64,000 nucleotides of DNA, taken from assembly GCF_001730295.1 (NCBI RefSeq), contig NZ_MIKA01000047.1:62001-126000 (forward strand). Direction: 5' to 3'. The stretch is from Enterococcus plantarum. Its GTDB lineage: Bacteria; Bacillota; Bacilli; Lactobacillales; Enterococcaceae. Each line of letters opens with the position of its first letter. Positions within the stretch are counted from its first letter, which is position 1. Both the position numbers and the translations under genes were made by a program. This document shows positions 26,481 to 35,572 of this stretch, one piece after another. Below the pieces are notes generated by a model that saw nothing but the letters and a program-made list of their open reading frames with translations, searched no databases and had not been told where the DNA came from.

Positions 26481-26962
26481 AAAAAGTAACGATGTTAACT
26501 TATTTAGATCAACAAATTACCAAGAAAATCACAGAATATGATGTAGCTCTTGATTGGAACAGCAAAAACCATATAATTGAGGTTGTTTTTCGTTTGTTTG
26601 CTGAAAATACTACTCATGAACAAATTGATGATGCACAGGGAACAGTTTCAGAAGAAGAAATCATTGAATTTGAAGACAGTATTTTGTTTTATAATCCTGA
26701 CAAATCTTCTTTAGCTGAGGAAGAGTTTCTAGCGGCCATTCCTTATGAGGGCAAAAAAGGAATCAAACAGTCTGTGCTGGATGGTTTTGTCGATTATTTA
26801 AATGATGTTTTAACAGAAGGACAAAATGATTTGCTAGACTTTTTAACGGATGAAGGACAAGTAGTATTTGAGTTGAAATGGTCGGAAGAAGCTTTTAAAG
26901 AAGCTGTTCAAAAGTATCAAAAAGCAGATGGTGATACATATATCGCTTATCCAAGCTATTAA
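26477..26962 (+). CDS. DUF3013 family protein
   Basis: A 161-residue acidic soluble protein that looks like DUF3013 (TYLDQQITKKITEYDVALDWNSKNHIIEVVFRLF; FVDYLNDVLTEGQNDLLDFL). No catalytic motif is evident. It overlaps the glycosylase gene by four bases and lies 14 bases before prmA. Genes of this family are often found next to prmA in enterococci and relatives. The function is unknown. Confidence 0.82.
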   Translation: MKKVTMLTYLDQQITKKITEYDVALDWNSKNHIIEVVFRLFAENTTHEQIDDAQGTVSEEEIIEFEDSILFYNPDKSSLAEEEFLAAIPYEGKKGIKQSVLDGFVDYLNDVLTEGQNDLLDFLTDEGQVVFELKWSEEAFKEAVQKYQKADGDTYIAYPSY

Positions 26963-26976
26963 AAAGAGGTGATCGT

Positions 26977-27924
26977 ATGAAGTGGACAGAAGTAAAAGTT
27001 GAAACAGCTAGTGAAGCAGTTGAAGCAATCTCTAATATTATGATGGAAGCAGGAGCCAGTGGTGTTGCCATTGAAGATTCTTTAGATGTAGAAAATTTCA
27101 AAAGTGATCTATATGGAGAATTGCTTGATAAAGAACAATTTACTCATATCAAAGACGGTGCTTTGGTCATGGCTTATTTTCCTGAGACGACTTTTCTACC
27201 AGAAATACTCCCTTTTATTAAAGAAAGTATTACTCGTTTACCAGAATTTGGGCTTGCAATCGGTAAAAATGAAGTGACTGTAAGTGAAGTAGCTGAAAGT
27301 GATTGGGCGACAGCCTGGAAAAAATATTATCACCCAGTTCGTGTGACTCGCTTTCTAACAATTGTACCAAGTTGGGAAAAATATGAACCGCAAGATACGG
27401 TTGAAAAAATAATTACGTTAGATCCAGGAATGGCTTTTGGAACAGGGACGCATCCAACAACTCGCTTAACATTGCAAGCACTGGAAACTGTATTGCGAGG
27501 AGGCGAAACGCTTCTTGATGTAGGAACTGGTTCAGGCGTTTTAAGTATTGCAAGTAAACATTTAGGCGCAAAAGAAGTTTATGCGTACGACCTAGATGAA
27601 GTAGCGGTTACTGCAGCAAAAGAAAATATGGATATGAACCCAATCGCAAGTGATGTCCATGTTTCGGCCAACGACTTGTTGAAAAATGTAACGATTGAAG
27701 CAGATGTGATCGTAGCCAATATTTTAGCGGATATTATTACTTTGATGATCGAAGATGCTTGGCATTTATTGAAAGATGATGGAACATTGATTGTTTCTGG
27801 AATCATCCATGAGAAAAAAGAGATGATTGTAGAGAAAATGATAGAAGCAGGTTTTCTTGTAGATCAGATTTTCCAACAAGGAGATTGGTATGCGATTATT
27901 TTAAAGAAAATAGAGGAAGAGTAA
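26977..27924 (+). CDS. prmA: Ribosomal protein L11 methyltransferase PrmA
   Basis: SAM-dependent enzyme that trimethylates lysines and the N-terminus of ribosomal protein L11. The N-terminal substrate domain (MKWTEVKVETASEAVEAISNIMMEAGASGVAIED) is followed by the conserved linker DPGMAFGTGTHPTTRL. The SAM motif is LLDVGTGSGVLSIA (about residues 178-191) and motif IV is VIVANILADII. Length 315. AGAGGTGAT precedes the ATG. The rsmE gene begins one base after the stop. Confidence 0.96.
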   Translation: MKWTEVKVETASEAVEAISNIMMEAGASGVAIEDSLDVENFKSDLYGELLDKEQFTHIKDGALVMAYFPETTFLPEILPFIKESITRLPEFGLAIGKNEVTVSEVAESDWATAWKKYYHPVRVTRFLTIVPSWEKYEPQDTVEKIITLDPGMAFGTGTHPTTRLTLQALETVLRGGETLLDVGTGSGVLSIASKHLGAKEVYAYDLDEVAVTAAKENMDMNPIASDVHVSANDLLKNVTIEADVIVANILADIITLMIEDAWHLLKDDGTLIVSGIIHEKKEMIVEKMIEAGFLVDQIFQQGDWYAIILKKIEEE

Positions 27925-27925
27925 G

Positions 27926-28675
27926 ATGCAACGTTACTTTCTAACTGAACCTTATGAAGCGAAAGAGCATTATACGATTATGGGAGAAAATTATCACCAT
28001 ATCGTTCGAGTAATGCGAATGGAACCAAAACAACACGTTTTCTTGGTATTTAGTGATCGGTTAGCAATCATTGCTGAAATCACCGAAGTGACCGAAGAAG
28101 CCGTTTATTTAAAAGAAATTGGTAAAGAACAAGCTAAAAAAGAACTACCAGTCAACGTTACGATTGCTTGTGGCTATCCTAAAGGGGATAAACTAGAATG
28201 GGTGGTACAAAAAGGAACAGAGCTTGGTAGCCACAAATTTATAGGATTTCCAGCTAAAGCATCTGTTGTGAAATGGGACAAAAAAAAACTAGCTAAAAAA
28301 ACTGAACGTTTAAAAAAGATTGCGACAGAAGCAGCTGAACAATCTCATCGCCAGTTTGCACCAGATATTGTATTATTAGAGAAAGAACAAGAGCTGATCG
28401 ATGTTTTTTCTAGTTATGACAAAGTGTTGATTGCATATGAAGAGTCTGCAAAAGTTGGGGAACGTAGTCGCTTTGCAACAGCACTTTCTGAATTAGTTAT
28501 TGGAGAATCATTCTTGATTATTTTTGGACCAGAAGGTGGTTTTTCGCCAACTGAAATCGAGAAATTTCAAGAACATGGTGGGATTATTTGTGGTTTAGGA
28601 CCACGGATTTTACGTGCAGAAACGGCGCCGCTATATGCGTTAAGCGCCATTAGTTATCAATTTGAATTAGTGTAA
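27926..28675 (+). CDS. rsmE: 16S rRNA (uracil1498-N3)-methyltransferase RsmE
   Basis: SPOUT-class methyltransferase for U1498 of 16S rRNA. The N-terminal PUA-like part has HHIVRVMRMEPKQHVFLVF. The knot region has FIIFGPEGGFSPTEIEKF and GLGPRILRAETAPLYALSAISY, the family signature. Length 249. It follows prmA almost without a gap, with the ribosome binding site in the end of prmA. Confidence 0.95.
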   Translation: MQRYFLTEPYEAKEHYTIMGENYHHIVRVMRMEPKQHVFLVFSDRLAIIAEITEVTEEAVYLKEIGKEQAKKELPVNVTIACGYPKGDKLEWVVQKGTELGSHKFIGFPAKASVVKWDKKKLAKKTERLKKIATEAAEQSHRQFAPDIVLLEKEQELIDVFSSYDKVLIAYEESAKVGERSRFATALSELVIGESFLIIFGPEGGFSPTEIEKFQEHGGIICGLGPRILRAETAPLYALSAISYQFELV

Positions 28676-28692
28676 GGTTTAGGGGGCTATTT

Positions 28693-29340
28693 ATGGAGTT
28701 AGAGTTGCAACGACTTTCAATTATGTTAATGGATCCATCGTTTACAGATCAACAGTTCACAGAAGAAATTCTTTTTTTAAAAGAATTTCCTGTTCGTTCA
28801 ATTTTTGTTTTACCTTATAATGTTGCAAGAGCAAAGCAATTATTAACAGGAACGAAGATTCAAGTAGGCAGTTTCGTTGATTTTCCGCTAGGTCGCGGAA
28901 CATTAGCAAAAAAGGCATTTGAAACAGGACAGTTGTACAGAGAGGGTGCATCGGATGTTTTTGTGACTATGGCACCAGAAGATTTGAATATATATGGGAA
29001 TCAGAGTTTTCAGGCTTTAGAGCAACTATCATTTGGACGAAATGCTCTAGGGTTCTTTATAGATAGCACGGATATAACGGATGAACAAAAGCAGATCGTC
29101 ACGAGGAATCTTGCAGAGCTAAATGTCAGTGCTATTTCTTTAGGGGTAAATTTAACGATGGAACAAGCAATTTATGATATGAGTATTTTCAGAACAAGGA
29201 GAAAAAAACGAATGACTTTTCAAGTGAACGTCAAAGCGCCAACCTTACTTGAAATTGAACTTCTTTTTCAAGCTGGGGCGTCTTATATCGGAATCAGTAA
29301 CGGTCGTGAGATTTTACCGTTGATCTCGAAATGGAATTAA
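28693..29340 (+). CDS. DeoC-like aldolase-fold protein
   Basis: A 215-residue protein resembling deoxyribose-phosphate aldolase. VGSFVDFPLGRGTLAKK corresponds to the VxxFPxG strand of DeoC, and FQVNVKAPTLLEIELLFQAGASYIGIS to its C-terminal lysine/phosphate region. The match is partial: the Schiff-base lysine motif of true DeoC (KTSTGF) is not present, so the aldolase activity is doubtful. It follows rsmE by 17 bases with a GGGGG site. True DeoC is about 220 residues, so length does not separate them. Confidence 0.7.
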   Translation: MELELQRLSIMLMDPSFTDQQFTEEILFLKEFPVRSIFVLPYNVARAKQLLTGTKIQVGSFVDFPLGRGTLAKKAFETGQLYREGASDVFVTMAPEDLNIYGNQSFQALEQLSFGRNALGFFIDSTDITDEQKQIVTRNLAELNVSAISLGVNLTMEQAIYDMSIFRTRRKKRMTFQVNVKAPTLLEIELLFQAGASYIGISNGREILPLISKWN

Positions 29341-29351
29341 AATTTGAAGAA

Positions 29352-29430
29352 TTGAAAATCCAGAAAAATGTTAGTATAATAAAAGATGTTGGAAGTGCTA
29401 CTGTTTCAAGTGGTACTTTTCTTTTTTTAA
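29352..29430 (+). promoter_or_regulatory. Strong promoter followed directly by a terminator hairpin, upstream of rel
   Basis: TTGAAA (29352-29357), 17 bases, then TATAAT (29375-29380) form a near-consensus promoter. Only about 10 bases after the expected start is a 9-bp stem (AAGTGCTAC with GTGGTACTT, two wobble pairs) and a T-rich tail to about 29428. The short RNA of about 40 bases has no room for a coding frame. It may be an attenuator in the rel leader or a tiny stand-alone RNA. Confidence 0.55.
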
Positions 29431-29548
29431 AACGATCGATCATTTACATAAATAAAAAGAGTGCTGAACCGTTAGTTAAAGGAGCATAACTAATGTGTTA
29501 GAACAACACGTAGTTTTTAACTGATGCAGATAAAGGAGTGTGAGAACC

Positions 29549-31762
29549 ATGCCAAAAGAGGAAATCATGACAGGACCAGGTGTTATTAAGCTCGTGTCAA
29601 AATATATGGAACCTCAACATGTTGCTTTTGTTCAAAAAGCATGTGATTATGCTGAAAAAGCGCATGAAGGCCAAGTCAGACAGTCAGGTGAACCTTATTT
29701 TATCCATCCAATCCAAGTGGCTGGTATTTTAGCAGAATTAAGGATGGATCCACATACAGTTGCAACAGGTTTTCTACATGATGTAGTAGAAGACACAGAT
29801 GTAACATTAGAAGATTTAGCGAATGAATTTGGTGCAGACGTTGCGATGCTGGTAGACGGTGTAACCAAACTTGGAAAAATTAAGTATAAATCCCATGAGG
29901 AACAATTAGCTGAAAATCATCGAAAAATGCTATTGGCAATGGCGCAAGATTTACGCGTGATTATGGTGAAGTTAGCTGACCGTTTACACAATATGCGTAC
30001 ATTAAAGCATTTACGAGAAGATAAACAGCGCCGAATTGCTCAAGAAACCATCGAAATATATGCGCCTCTTGCTCATCGCTTAGGGATCAGTCGTATTAAA
30101 TGGGAGTTGGAAGATACCGCACTGCGCTACATCAATCCAAACCAATATTATCGAATTGTTAATTTGATGCAAAGTAAAAGAGATGAGCGCGAAGCGTATG
30201 TGGAGGAAGCAGTAGAGGATATTCGCTTAGCGACAGAAGATTTAGATATCTATGCTGAAATCTATGGCCGTCCAAAACACATTTACTCGATTTATCGCAA
30301 AATGAAAGATCAGAAAAAACAATTCAACGAAATTTATGATTTACTAGCGATTCGCGTTATCGTTGATTCAATCAAAGATTGTTATGCTGTACTAGGTGCG
30401 ATTCATACGAAATGGACACCGATGCCTGGGCGTTTTAAAGATTATATCGCGATGCCTAAGGCGAATATGTATCAATCCATCCATACGACTGTTATCGGAC
30501 CAAAAGGCAATCCAGTAGAAGTTCAAATCAGAACCCATGAAATGCATCAGATTGCTGAATTCGGGGTTGCTGCTCATTGGGCCTACAAAGAAGGTAAGAC
30601 TGAAAAGGTTGATGAAGATACTGACACAAAACAATTAAGTTGGTTCCGTGAAATTCTTGAATTGCAAGATGAAAGCTATGACGCTTCTGAATTTATGGAA
30701 AGTGTAAAAGGCGATATTTTCAGCGACAAAGTTTACGTATTCACACCAACTGGTGAAGTAACGGAATTGCCTAAAGGTTCTGGACCGCTAGACTTTGCAT
30801 ATAGTGTGCATACTGAAATCGGCAATAAAACAACCGGTGCGAAAGTCAATGGTAAAATGGTTCAGTTGGATTATACATTAAAAAATGGGGATATCATTGA
30901 AGTGTTGACGTCTCCGAATTCCTTCGGTCCAAGTCGAGATTGGTTGAAAATGGTTGCGACTAGTAAAGCACGAAATAAGATCAAACGATTCTTTAAAATC
31001 CAAGATCGTGAAGTGAATATTATCAAAGGGCATGATGCCATCAGCAAATATTTAATGGAACATGGATTTACACCCAAAGAATTTTTAAGTAAAGCGAAAA
31101 TGGCAGAAGCGTTGGATCGTTTCAATTTCCAAACAGAAGATGATTTGTATGCAGCCGTAGGGTATGGTGAAGTCAGTGCTCAAGTAGTCTTTAATCGTTT
31201 GACTGAGAAGGAACGGAAAGAGCAAGAAGTAGAACGCCAAAAACAAGAAGCAGAGGAATTGATGACACAACCAGTCAAAAAAGAATCTGATAAAATGAAA
31301 GTTCGTCACGAAGGCGGAATTGTGATTCAAGGAGTTGAAAACCTACTTGTTCGAATCAGTCGTTGCTGTAACCCTGTACCAGGTGATGAAATCGTCGGTT
31401 ACATCACAAAAGGGCGCGGCGTTTCAATTCATAGGGCAGATTGTCCTAACGTACAGCATCAAGAAGAACTTGCGCAACGTTTGATTGAAGTTGAATGGGA
31501 AGATACGAATAATTCAAATAAAGAATATGATGCAGATTTAGAGATTTATGGCTACAATCGCAGTGGGTTATTAAATGATGTTCTTCAAGTCATTAGCTCA
31601 ATGACAAAAAACTTAGTCAGTGTGGAAGCCAAGCCAACGAAAAATAAAATGGCAATGATCCATGTGACAGTGAAAATCCAAAATCTAGCACATCTAAAAA
31701 CGATTGTCGATAAAATCAAAAACATACCGGACGTTTACAATGTACGACGGACCAATGGCTAG
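29549..31762 (+). CDS. rel: Bifunctional (p)ppGpp synthetase/hydrolase Rel
   Basis: Makes and degrades the stringent-response alarmone (p)ppGpp. Domains in order are: HD hydrolase (HEGQVRQSGEPYFIHP with HDVVEDT), synthetase (YDLLAIRVIVDS; GRFKDYIAMPKANMYQSIHT), TGS (DKVYVFTPTGEVTELPKGS), a conserved zinc-finger/CC stretch (RISRCCNPVPGDEIVGYITKG) and a C-terminal ACT domain. I place the start at ATG 29549, 10 bases after AAGGAG, giving 737 residues, the usual length; a GTG at 29540 is too close to that site. It is followed by dtd after 12 bases. Confidence 0.97.
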   Translation: MPKEEIMTGPGVIKLVSKYMEPQHVAFVQKACDYAEKAHEGQVRQSGEPYFIHPIQVAGILAELRMDPHTVATGFLHDVVEDTDVTLEDLANEFGADVAMLVDGVTKLGKIKYKSHEEQLAENHRKMLLAMAQDLRVIMVKLADRLHNMRTLKHLREDKQRRIAQETIEIYAPLAHRLGISRIKWELEDTALRYINPNQYYRIVNLMQSKRDEREAYVEEAVEDIRLATEDLDIYAEIYGRPKHIYSIYRKMKDQKKQFNEIYDLLAIRVIVDSIKDCYAVLGAIHTKWTPMPGRFKDYIAMPKANMYQSIHTTVIGPKGNPVEVQIRTHEMHQIAEFGVAAHWAYKEGKTEKVDEDTDTKQLSWFREILELQDESYDASEFMESVKGDIFSDKVYVFTPTGEVTELPKGSGPLDFAYSVHTEIGNKTTGAKVNGKMVQLDYTLKNGDIIEVLTSPNSFGPSRDWLKMVATSKARNKIKRFFKIQDREVNIIKGHDAISKYLMEHGFTPKEFLSKAKMAEALDRFNFQTEDDLYAAVGYGEVSAQVVFNRLTEKERKEQEVERQKQEAEELMTQPVKKESDKMKVRHEGGIVIQGVENLLVRISRCCNPVPGDEIVGYITKGRGVSIHRADCPNVQHQEELAQRLIEVEWEDTNNSNKEYDADLEIYGYNRSGLLNDVLQVISSMTKNLVSVEAKPTKNKMAMIHVTVKIQNLAHLKTIVDKIKNIPDVYNVRRTNG

Positions 31763-31774
31763 GAGGGACAATCT

Positions 31775-32221
31775 ATGAGGGCAGTCATCCAGCGAGTTAC
31801 GCAAGCTGAAGTTACCATTGATCAAAAAAGTGTTGGAAAAATAGAGCAAGGATTCATGGTTTTACTCGGCATCCATGAAACTGATAATGTCGAGGATGTG
31901 GCGTATTTAGTTCGTAAAATCAGTAAGCTTCGTGTATTTGAGGATACAGCTGGTAAGATGAATCTAAGCATTCAAGAGATCCAAGGTAGTATTTTAAGTG
32001 TTTCTCAATTTACGTTGTACGCAGATACTAAAAAGGGCAACCGTCCTAGTTTTATAGAAGCTGCCAGACCAGAGGCTGCAATTCCTTTGTATGAGCTATT
32101 CAATAAACAACTGAAGGCACTAAATATTCCAGTAGAAACAGGAGAATTTGGCGCTGATATGGCGGTGTCATTGATCAATGATGGCCCAGTAACAATTATT
32201 ATAGACACAAAAGATAAATAA
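31775..32221 (+). CDS. dtd: D-aminoacyl-tRNA deacylase
   Basis: Removes D-amino acids mischarged on tRNA. Signatures are [16 protein letters not shown] at the N-terminus, [19 protein letters not shown] in the middle (SQF Thr-containing motif) and [10 protein letters not shown] near the C-terminus. The Gly-cisPro-type motif of DTD is present in altered local context (NDGPVT). Length 148. TAGGAGGGA precedes the ATG, and the gene follows rel as in most Firmicutes. Confidence 0.96.
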   Translation: MRAVIQRVTQAEVTIDQKSVGKIEQGFMVLLGIHETDNVEDVAYLVRKISKLRVFEDTAGKMNLSIQEIQGSILSVSQFTLYADTKKGNRPSFIEAARPEAAIPLYELFNKQLKALNIPVETGEFGADMAVSLINDGPVTIIIDTKDK

Positions 32222-32225
32222 GAAA

Positions 32226-32268
32226 GCATCATTCCTGCAATGAGACTAGTAGGGATGATGTTTTTTAA
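32226..32268 (+). terminator. Terminator of rel-dtd
   Basis: A 10-bp stem (32227-32236 with 32251-32260, one G-U) is followed by six T, starting five bases after the dtd stop. Confidence 0.88.
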
Positions 32269-32305
32269 TAAGTTACGGAAAAAAGTCATGTACGGAGTAA
32301 ATGCT

Positions 32306-32314
32306 TGGTATAAT
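32306..32314 (+). promoter_or_regulatory. Extended -10 promoter for the acyltransferase gene
   Basis: TG, one base, TATAAT (32309-32314) lies 30 bases before the start codon. No convincing -35 is seen, which is common with extended -10 elements. Confidence 0.5.
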
Positions 32315-32343
32315 AAAATAGAAAAAGATTGTTGAGGTGTAAG

Positions 32344-34104
32344 ATGAAAAAATATAAAGAAGCGTTATTACCAAAACTAGAAAAATTACCTGTTCCAGAA
32401 TTACAAGAAACTCTGGCGGCTTTAAGTGAGTGGTTGAGACCCTTGGTTACATTAGAAGAATTAAAAGATTTTCAAAAAAGAGCCGTAGCATTCAGTGTTT
32501 CTGATGGTGTACTATTGCAAAAAGACCTAGAGAAACAGGCAGAAAACACGAACGGCAGCTGGCTAGCACCTCTTTGGGAAGAAAGTTATTTAGAGAGCCG
32601 AGGCTATTTACAAAGTGAGTCAAATTTTGCCATGGTTATTGATGACAGCTATTACGATCGAATCAAATCGAAAGAGGCACGAGCGGCACAACTTATTTAT
32701 CAAATGACCAATTGTTATCTTCGTTTCGTCGATGGAACCTATCCAATCGAATATACCAAACAGAATCAACATGTCGATATGTCATTTTACTTAAATTTTT
32801 TTAAAAGTTGCAGAATACCAGGAAAAGAGCGAGATTCTTTTCATAGAGGCGAAATGAAACCTGCTGAGAATTATGTCGTCATTTTTGTAAACGGTACCTA
32901 TTTCCGTTTAGAAGTAACTAACCATCTAGGAGAAATTAACTCTTTAGAACAAATAGCTGAAAATTTGAACTTTATTTTATCTTGTGGAATTTTACCAAAA
33001 CAAGGGGAGCATTTAATTCCTTATTTAACAGGAGTTGAAAGAGCGCAGTCAAATTTGATTTATCAACAGCTCAAAAAAGAAGAATTGAATCGTCTAAACT
33101 TACAGCAAATCGAAGATGCATTATTTGTACTGAGTTTTTCCGATGGCAAAGACGAATCAAAAGAAGAGCGAATCAACGAAGTATTATTGAATACAAATCA
33201 CCAATTTTTAAGCAAAACAATGCAAGCAATTATTACGAAAAACGGTTATATCGGTTTTAACATGGAACATACAGCAATCGACGGCGTACCAACATTAAAT
33301 TTACTGACCAAGATTTTTGAATCATTCGATAATGTAGAACACGCGCCAACAAAAAAATCTTCTTCTGAGTTGGTTCAAACATTTGAATGGGCCTTAACAA
33401 ACCAAATGATCAGTACTTTAGAAGAAGCCCGAACACATGTCGAAATGGAAAATAACTCTTATGTTCTTATGCATCATGTTCTCTCAGAAATTGGTAAAGA
33501 ACGGATGAAAAAAGCAAAGGTAAGTCCAGATGCGTTCTTTCATATTGCTTTAGCGATGGCACAGCAAAAAGTGTTTGGCAAGCTAAAATCTGTTTATGAA
33601 CCAGTTGCTATGCGTATGTATTTTGAAGGTCGGACAGAATCTGCTCGTTCGATCAGTCAAGAGAAAAAATTAGTTGCCGAAGCATTTTACAATTCAACAG
33701 AATCAGGATCTAAGGAAAAATTAGTCGAATTATTCTTTGCAGCAGCAACAGCCCATTCTGATCGAATTGCGCAATGTCAAAAAGGAAAAGGAGTTGAACG
33801 CCATTTATTTGGTCTTCAAAAGATGGCACTTAACCCAGAGGAAGGTCGAAGTTTTTTCTCAGCAGAAGCGCTTAAAATACTAGGGGATGACTTTATATCA
33901 ACTACTGGTATTCCGTATGATATAGTAGAGTCCTTTAGCTTTGGACCAGTTAATAAAAAGGGATTTGGTCTTTATTATGGCATTTTAGATAAGGAAATCA
34001 TTCTGACTTTGTCTGCAAAAAAAGGGTATCAAAACGAAGCAAGGCAACTGATTGAAGGGATTTCCACAGCACTGACTGCTTTGACAGAACTTTTAGGAAT
34101 TTAG
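32344..34104 (+). CDS. Choline/carnitine O-acyltransferase family protein
   Basis: A 586-residue protein with the layout of the carnitine/choline acyltransferases. N-terminal YKEALLPKLEKLPVPELQETL resembles their opening helix. The catalytic-type histidine is H309 in GFNMEHTAIDGVPT (HxxxDG motif), and the C-terminal STTGIPYDIVESFSFGPV with GFGLYYGI matches the conserved STS/substrate region. In eukaryotes these enzymes move acyl groups between CoA and carnitine; the substrate here is unknown. The start is ATG 32344, after GAGGTG. It is a single gene with its own promoter and a strong terminator. The family is uncommon in bacteria. Confidence 0.85.
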   Translation: MKKYKEALLPKLEKLPVPELQETLAALSEWLRPLVTLEELKDFQKRAVAFSVSDGVLLQKDLEKQAENTNGSWLAPLWEESYLESRGYLQSESNFAMVIDDSYYDRIKSKEARAAQLIYQMTNCYLRFVDGTYPIEYTKQNQHVDMSFYLNFFKSCRIPGKERDSFHRGEMKPAENYVVIFVNGTYFRLEVTNHLGEINSLEQIAENLNFILSCGILPKQGEHLIPYLTGVERAQSNLIYQQLKKEELNRLNLQQIEDALFVLSFSDGKDESKEERINEVLLNTNHQFLSKTMQAIITKNGYIGFNMEHTAIDGVPTLNLLTKIFESFDNVEHAPTKKSSSELVQTFEWALTNQMISTLEEARTHVEMENNSYVLMHHVLSEIGKERMKKAKVSPDAFFHIALAMAQQKVFGKLKSVYEPVAMRMYFEGRTESARSISQEKKLVAEAFYNSTESGSKEKLVELFFAAATAHSDRIAQCQKGKGVERHLFGLQKMALNPEEGRSFFSAEALKILGDDFISTTGIPYDIVESFSFGPVNKKGFGLYYGILDKEIILTLSAKKGYQNEARQLIEGISTALTALTELLGI

Positions 34105-34105
34105 T

Positions 34106-34171
34106 AAAAACATACTGAAAATAATGAGTAGAGCCATTTTACTCATCATTTCCAGTATGTTTATTTTTTTT
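34106..34171 (+). terminator. Terminator between convergent acyltransferase and aldo-keto reductase genes
   Basis: A long hairpin has an outer 10-bp stem (34108-34117 with 34153-34162) and an inner stem (ATGAGTA with TACTCAT-type pairing), then eight T. A-rich sequence on the other side lets it work in both directions. Confidence 0.9.
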
Positions 34172-34219
34172 GAAGGTTAAACTCTAGAATTCTGGTAAAA
34201 ATAGTCCATTAGTTAGCAA

Positions 34220-35152
34220 TTATTTAAATAATTTGTCGATTCGGTGATAATCTTCATCAGTCAAATGAACATCCAACGCTTTGACGTTGTTGATGACTTG
34301 TTCTACCTTTTTTGCTCCTGGGATAACAACATCAATGAAAGGATTTTTGATGTACCATGCGAGCACGATTTCTGCGACACTGGCGTTGTACTCTGCTGCA
34401 ATCTGTTTAAGTTGGTTGACTTTATCGAGAATTACATTGAAGCGTTCACCCTGGAAATCTGGTTTTTTACTGCGTAAATCTTCAGGTGGAAAGGTGATGT
34501 TACGTTCATATTTTCCTGTTAATAAACCAGATCCTAATGGGAAATAGGGAATAAAAGAAATCTGATTTTCTTTTAAATAAGGCAGTAATTCTTGTTCTGC
34601 TTCACGATGAATCAAACTATATTCATCTTCCACAATATCCACATAACCATCTTGATTTGCATCTTTAATCTGATCTAGACTGAAATTAGAAACACCAATC
34701 GCTCGAATTTTTCCTGTTTCTTTTATCTTTTGCAAAGCAGCTACTGCTTCATTTTTAGGGGTTGTTTCGTCTGGGAAATGAATGTAAAAAATATCGATAT
34801 ACTCTGTCTGTAGCCGTTGTAATGCTTCGTCAACAGAACGTGCTAAAAATTCTGGTGTATTATTAAAGGCACCATCTTTAGCCGGATCATGAGCGGCTTT
34901 TGTGGCGATAATTACTTTACTGCGGTCAAATTCTTTTAATACCTCGCCAATCAATTCTTCTGAACGACCCATTCCATAGGCGAAAGCGGTATCTAGTAAA
35001 GTAATACCATTTGTTAAAGCGGTATGGACAATTTCTTTCCCAGTATTATCATTCAAATTTGGAAACAAATTATGACCACCAACAGCATTTGTACCTAAAC
35101 CTAGAGGAGTTGAGTGGACCTCTGTTCTTCCAATTTGTACGTTTTGTGTCAT
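34220..35152 (-). CDS. Aldo/keto reductase
   Basis: A 310-residue NADPH-dependent oxidoreductase with a TIM barrel. The catalytic tetrad is readable as Asp and Tyr in LLDTAFAYGMGRSEELIGE, Lys in VIIATKAAHD and His in DIFYIHFPDE. GVSNFSLDQI and the C-terminal cofactor region (DVVIPGAKKVEQVINNV) complete the family pattern. GGAGGGA precedes the ATG. The substrate is unknown, and the gene is not in an operon. Confidence 0.92.
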   Translation of the reverse strand: MTQNVQIGRTEVHSTPLGLGTNAVGGHNLFPNLNDNTGKEIVHTALTNGITLLDTAFAYGMGRSEELIGEVLKEFDRSKVIIATKAAHDPAKDGAFNNTPEFLARSVDEALQRLQTEYIDIFYIHFPDETTPKNEAVAALQKIKETGKIRAIGVSNFSLDQIKDANQDGYVDIVEDEYSLIHREAEQELLPYLKENQISFIPYFPLGSGLLTGKYERNITFPPEDLRSKKPDFQGERFNVILDKVNQLKQIAAEYNASVAEIVLAWYIKNPFIDVVIPGAKKVEQVINNVKALDVHLTDEDYHRIDKLFK

Positions 35153-35344
35153 TCTGATCCCTCCTAACTTATTTCTTTTAGTGTAGTTTATAGAAGTGAA
35201 TCAGTGAAGTGTTTTGTTTTAAAAGATAGTGGAAAAGCAAAATAAACATTCTTTATTTGATATTGCATGTGAAATTAGTCGAATCCCTATTGACTTTATG
35301 AGGAAATTTTAGTAGTTTATATATAATATCAAAAATCAATGAAA

Positions 35345-35560
35345 GAACGAGTACATTTCAATCTAATCGTATAAGAGAAAGTTGTCGTGGCTGAAAGCAA
35401 CTTCATTAGAGAAATCGAAAGACATTCTGGAGATGAACGGATAAAAGCCGTTCCGTTACGAGCGTTAATCGTTAAAGGAAAGAGCAATCTTTCAAACTTA
35501 GGTGGTACCGCGTATGTCTATTCATTCGCCCTTGTATTTAATACAAGGGCGATTTTTGTT
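35345..35560 (+). promoter_or_regulatory. T-box riboswitch controlling hisS-aspS
   Basis: The T-box sequence AGGTGGTACCGCG is at 35500-35512, followed by a terminator stem (CGCCCTTGTAT with its complement, 35527-35551) and a T run. Upstream, Stem I can be traced: AGTA of the S-turn near 35353, ATTTC and TCTAAT pairing with ATTAGA and GAAAT, and an apical hairpin AAGTTG/CAACTT. The specifier region reads CGAAAGACATTC, giving GAC (Asp, 35421-35423) overlapping CAT (His, 35423-35425). Uncharged tRNA binding would favour the antiterminator and turn on the synthetases. A TATAAT lies just upstream (35332-35337). Confidence 0.92.
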
Positions 35561-35572
35561 GTGAATCACTAT

